From CAYZAW01 sp964476505 (lineage in GTDB: Bacteria; Bacillota; Clostridia; Christensenellales; CAG-138), in the NCBI GenBank assembly GCA_964476505.1, contig CAYZAW010000038.1, positions 1-23,419 of the forward strand: 23,419 bases of DNA. Direction: 5' to 3'. The notes under the pieces were generated by a model that saw only the letters and a list, made by a program, of their open reading frames with translations, was not told the DNA's origin and did no database searches. How positions within the stretch are numbered: the first letter of the stretch is position 1; each line of letters opens with the position of its first letter. A program made the translations under genes and the position numbers. This document shows, in pieces, positions 22,908-23,419 of this stretch.

Positions 22908-23223
22908 AAGGAACTACCTCCTTTTATATGCATACCCATATTACAGGCATGTGAGCCATGCCTTTTCAAGTACCCATTTTATCCTATCACGGTAAATACC
23001 CGCAATCCTCCCTGCCACTGTTTACAAAAACGTCACTTGATTTCCCCTAAAAATTACTTTTCTTCCCGGTTTTTCACTTGTGAAAGCATATGGTATGATG
23101 GTACAATATTCCGAGTAATGGGTATCTCTCCGCATTTTATAGTTGAAACTTATTGCGGTTTGCGGTATCATTATCCGCGGCGCTTTCTAGGCTTTCGCCG
23201 CCTCGTTAGGAAAGGAACCGAAA
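22908..23223. other. 316-base divergent intergenic region between sortase and mreB
   Basis: No gene is seen here. It holds the mreB promoter on the + strand and must hold the sortase promoter on the minus strand, where TTGCGG-N18-TAAAAT (near 22978-23007) is a weak candidate. An inverted repeat AGGCATG-TGAGC-CATGCCT (22945-22963) lies in the presumed sortase leader. GCGGCG (23177-23182) and CGCCGC (23196-23201) could fold upstream of the mreB ribosome binding site. Confidence 0.5.
23071..23099 (+). promoter_or_regulatory. probable promoter for mreB
   Basis: TTTTCA and TATGAT are separated by 17 bases, and TGG directly before the -10 gives an extended element. A second option, TTGTGA (23078) with TACAAT (23102) at 18 bases, overlaps it. 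The leader to the mreB ATG would be about 115-120 bases. Confidence 0.6.
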
Positions 23224-23419
23224 ATGGGATTATTTGAGTTCAGTGACGTTGGTATCGACCTTGGCACTTCCAGCGTACTGGTATATGTGAAGAATAAGGG
23301 CATCGTACTCAGGGAACCCTCCGTGGTGGCTGTGGAGCGCCTGTCCGGGCGTATTCTTGCCATTGGCGAGGAAGCCCGCCGTATGCTTGGCCGTACCCCT
23401 GGCAGCATCATTGCCATCC
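23224..23419 (+). CDS. mreB: MreB/Mbl-type rod-shape actin homologue (5' part)
   Basis: The first 65 codons are present and the gene runs off the right edge. The ATG follows AGGAAAGGA. FSDVGIDLGTSSVLVYVKNK and VLREPSVVAVE are the N terminus of bacterial actins of the MreB family, with the DLGT phosphate-binding turn of the ATP site. MreB filaments at the inner membrane face guide lateral wall synthesis. The fragment cannot separate MreB from its paralogue Mbl. Its location next to sortase and near an LCP gene fits a cell-envelope region. Confidence 0.9.
   Translation, partial: MGLFEFSDVGIDLGTSSVLVYVKNKGIVLREPSVVAVERLSGRILAIGEEARRMLGRTPGSIIAI

Noticed and set aside
21888..23237. Open frame of 449 codons on the + strand opposite the sortase gene
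   Set aside because: It is antisense to the sortase and sdaAB genes, extends through the mreB promoter and overlaps the mreB start. No ribosome binding site or family motif is seen.
1..23419. CRISPR arrays, rRNA, tRNA genes and insertion sequences
   Set aside because: No regularly spaced repeats, no recognisable tRNA or rRNA segments and no transposase motifs were found on reading either strand.

Overview
The window looks like a chromosomal segment from a GC-rich Gram-positive anaerobe of the Bacillota, probably class Clostridia. Supporting signs are consensus GGAGG-type ribosome binding sites, AddAB in place of RecBCD, an LCP cell-wall protein, a class B sortase, FloA/NfeD, a two-subunit iron-sulfur L-serine dehydratase and MreB. 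I cannot name a genus.

Layout. (1) 1-4115: the tail of an unidentified + strand gene meets a five-gene minus-strand unit. In transcription order this is an NfeD-type protein, a zinc-ribbon membrane protein, flotillin FloA, a membrane-anchored unknown protein and a PIG-V-like membrane glycosyltransferase. (2) 4326-6040: an LCP-family cell-wall ligase-type protein, a small cysteine-rich DUF1540 protein and a strong terminator. (3) 6265-13579: a tight thpR-addB-addA operon (2H phosphodiesterase plus both subunits of the recombination helicase-nuclease), closed by a bidirectional terminator. (4) 13718-15818: a solute-binding lipoprotein with no transporter partners here, divergent from an ECF transporter S component and a GNAT acetyltransferase. 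(5) 15886-20351, minus strand: a compact phage-derived tail-tip and lysis cassette. In transcription order it holds a BppU-like baseplate protein, an Ig-like/discoidin tail protein, a coiled-coil protein, an XkdX-like protein, a three-domain subtilase-NlpC/P60-SH3 enzyme, an XhlA-like protein and a phi-LC3-type holin. No capsid, terminase, integrase or tail-tube gene is present, and ordinary chromosomal genes lie on both sides. (6) 20497-22907, minus strand: a lipobox-bearing class B sortase directly upstream of sdaAB and sdaAA. (7) 23224-end: the 5' end of mreB.

The most unusual item is the 528-residue protein at 16386-17972. It has an apparently intact subtilisin triad fused to an NlpC/P60 cell-wall hydrolase and an SH3 domain, lacks a signal peptide, and sits exactly where a phage endolysin should be. 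The cassette could be an isolated, possibly domesticated, phage-tail plus lysis module. No CRISPR array, rRNA, tRNA or insertion sequence was recognised.
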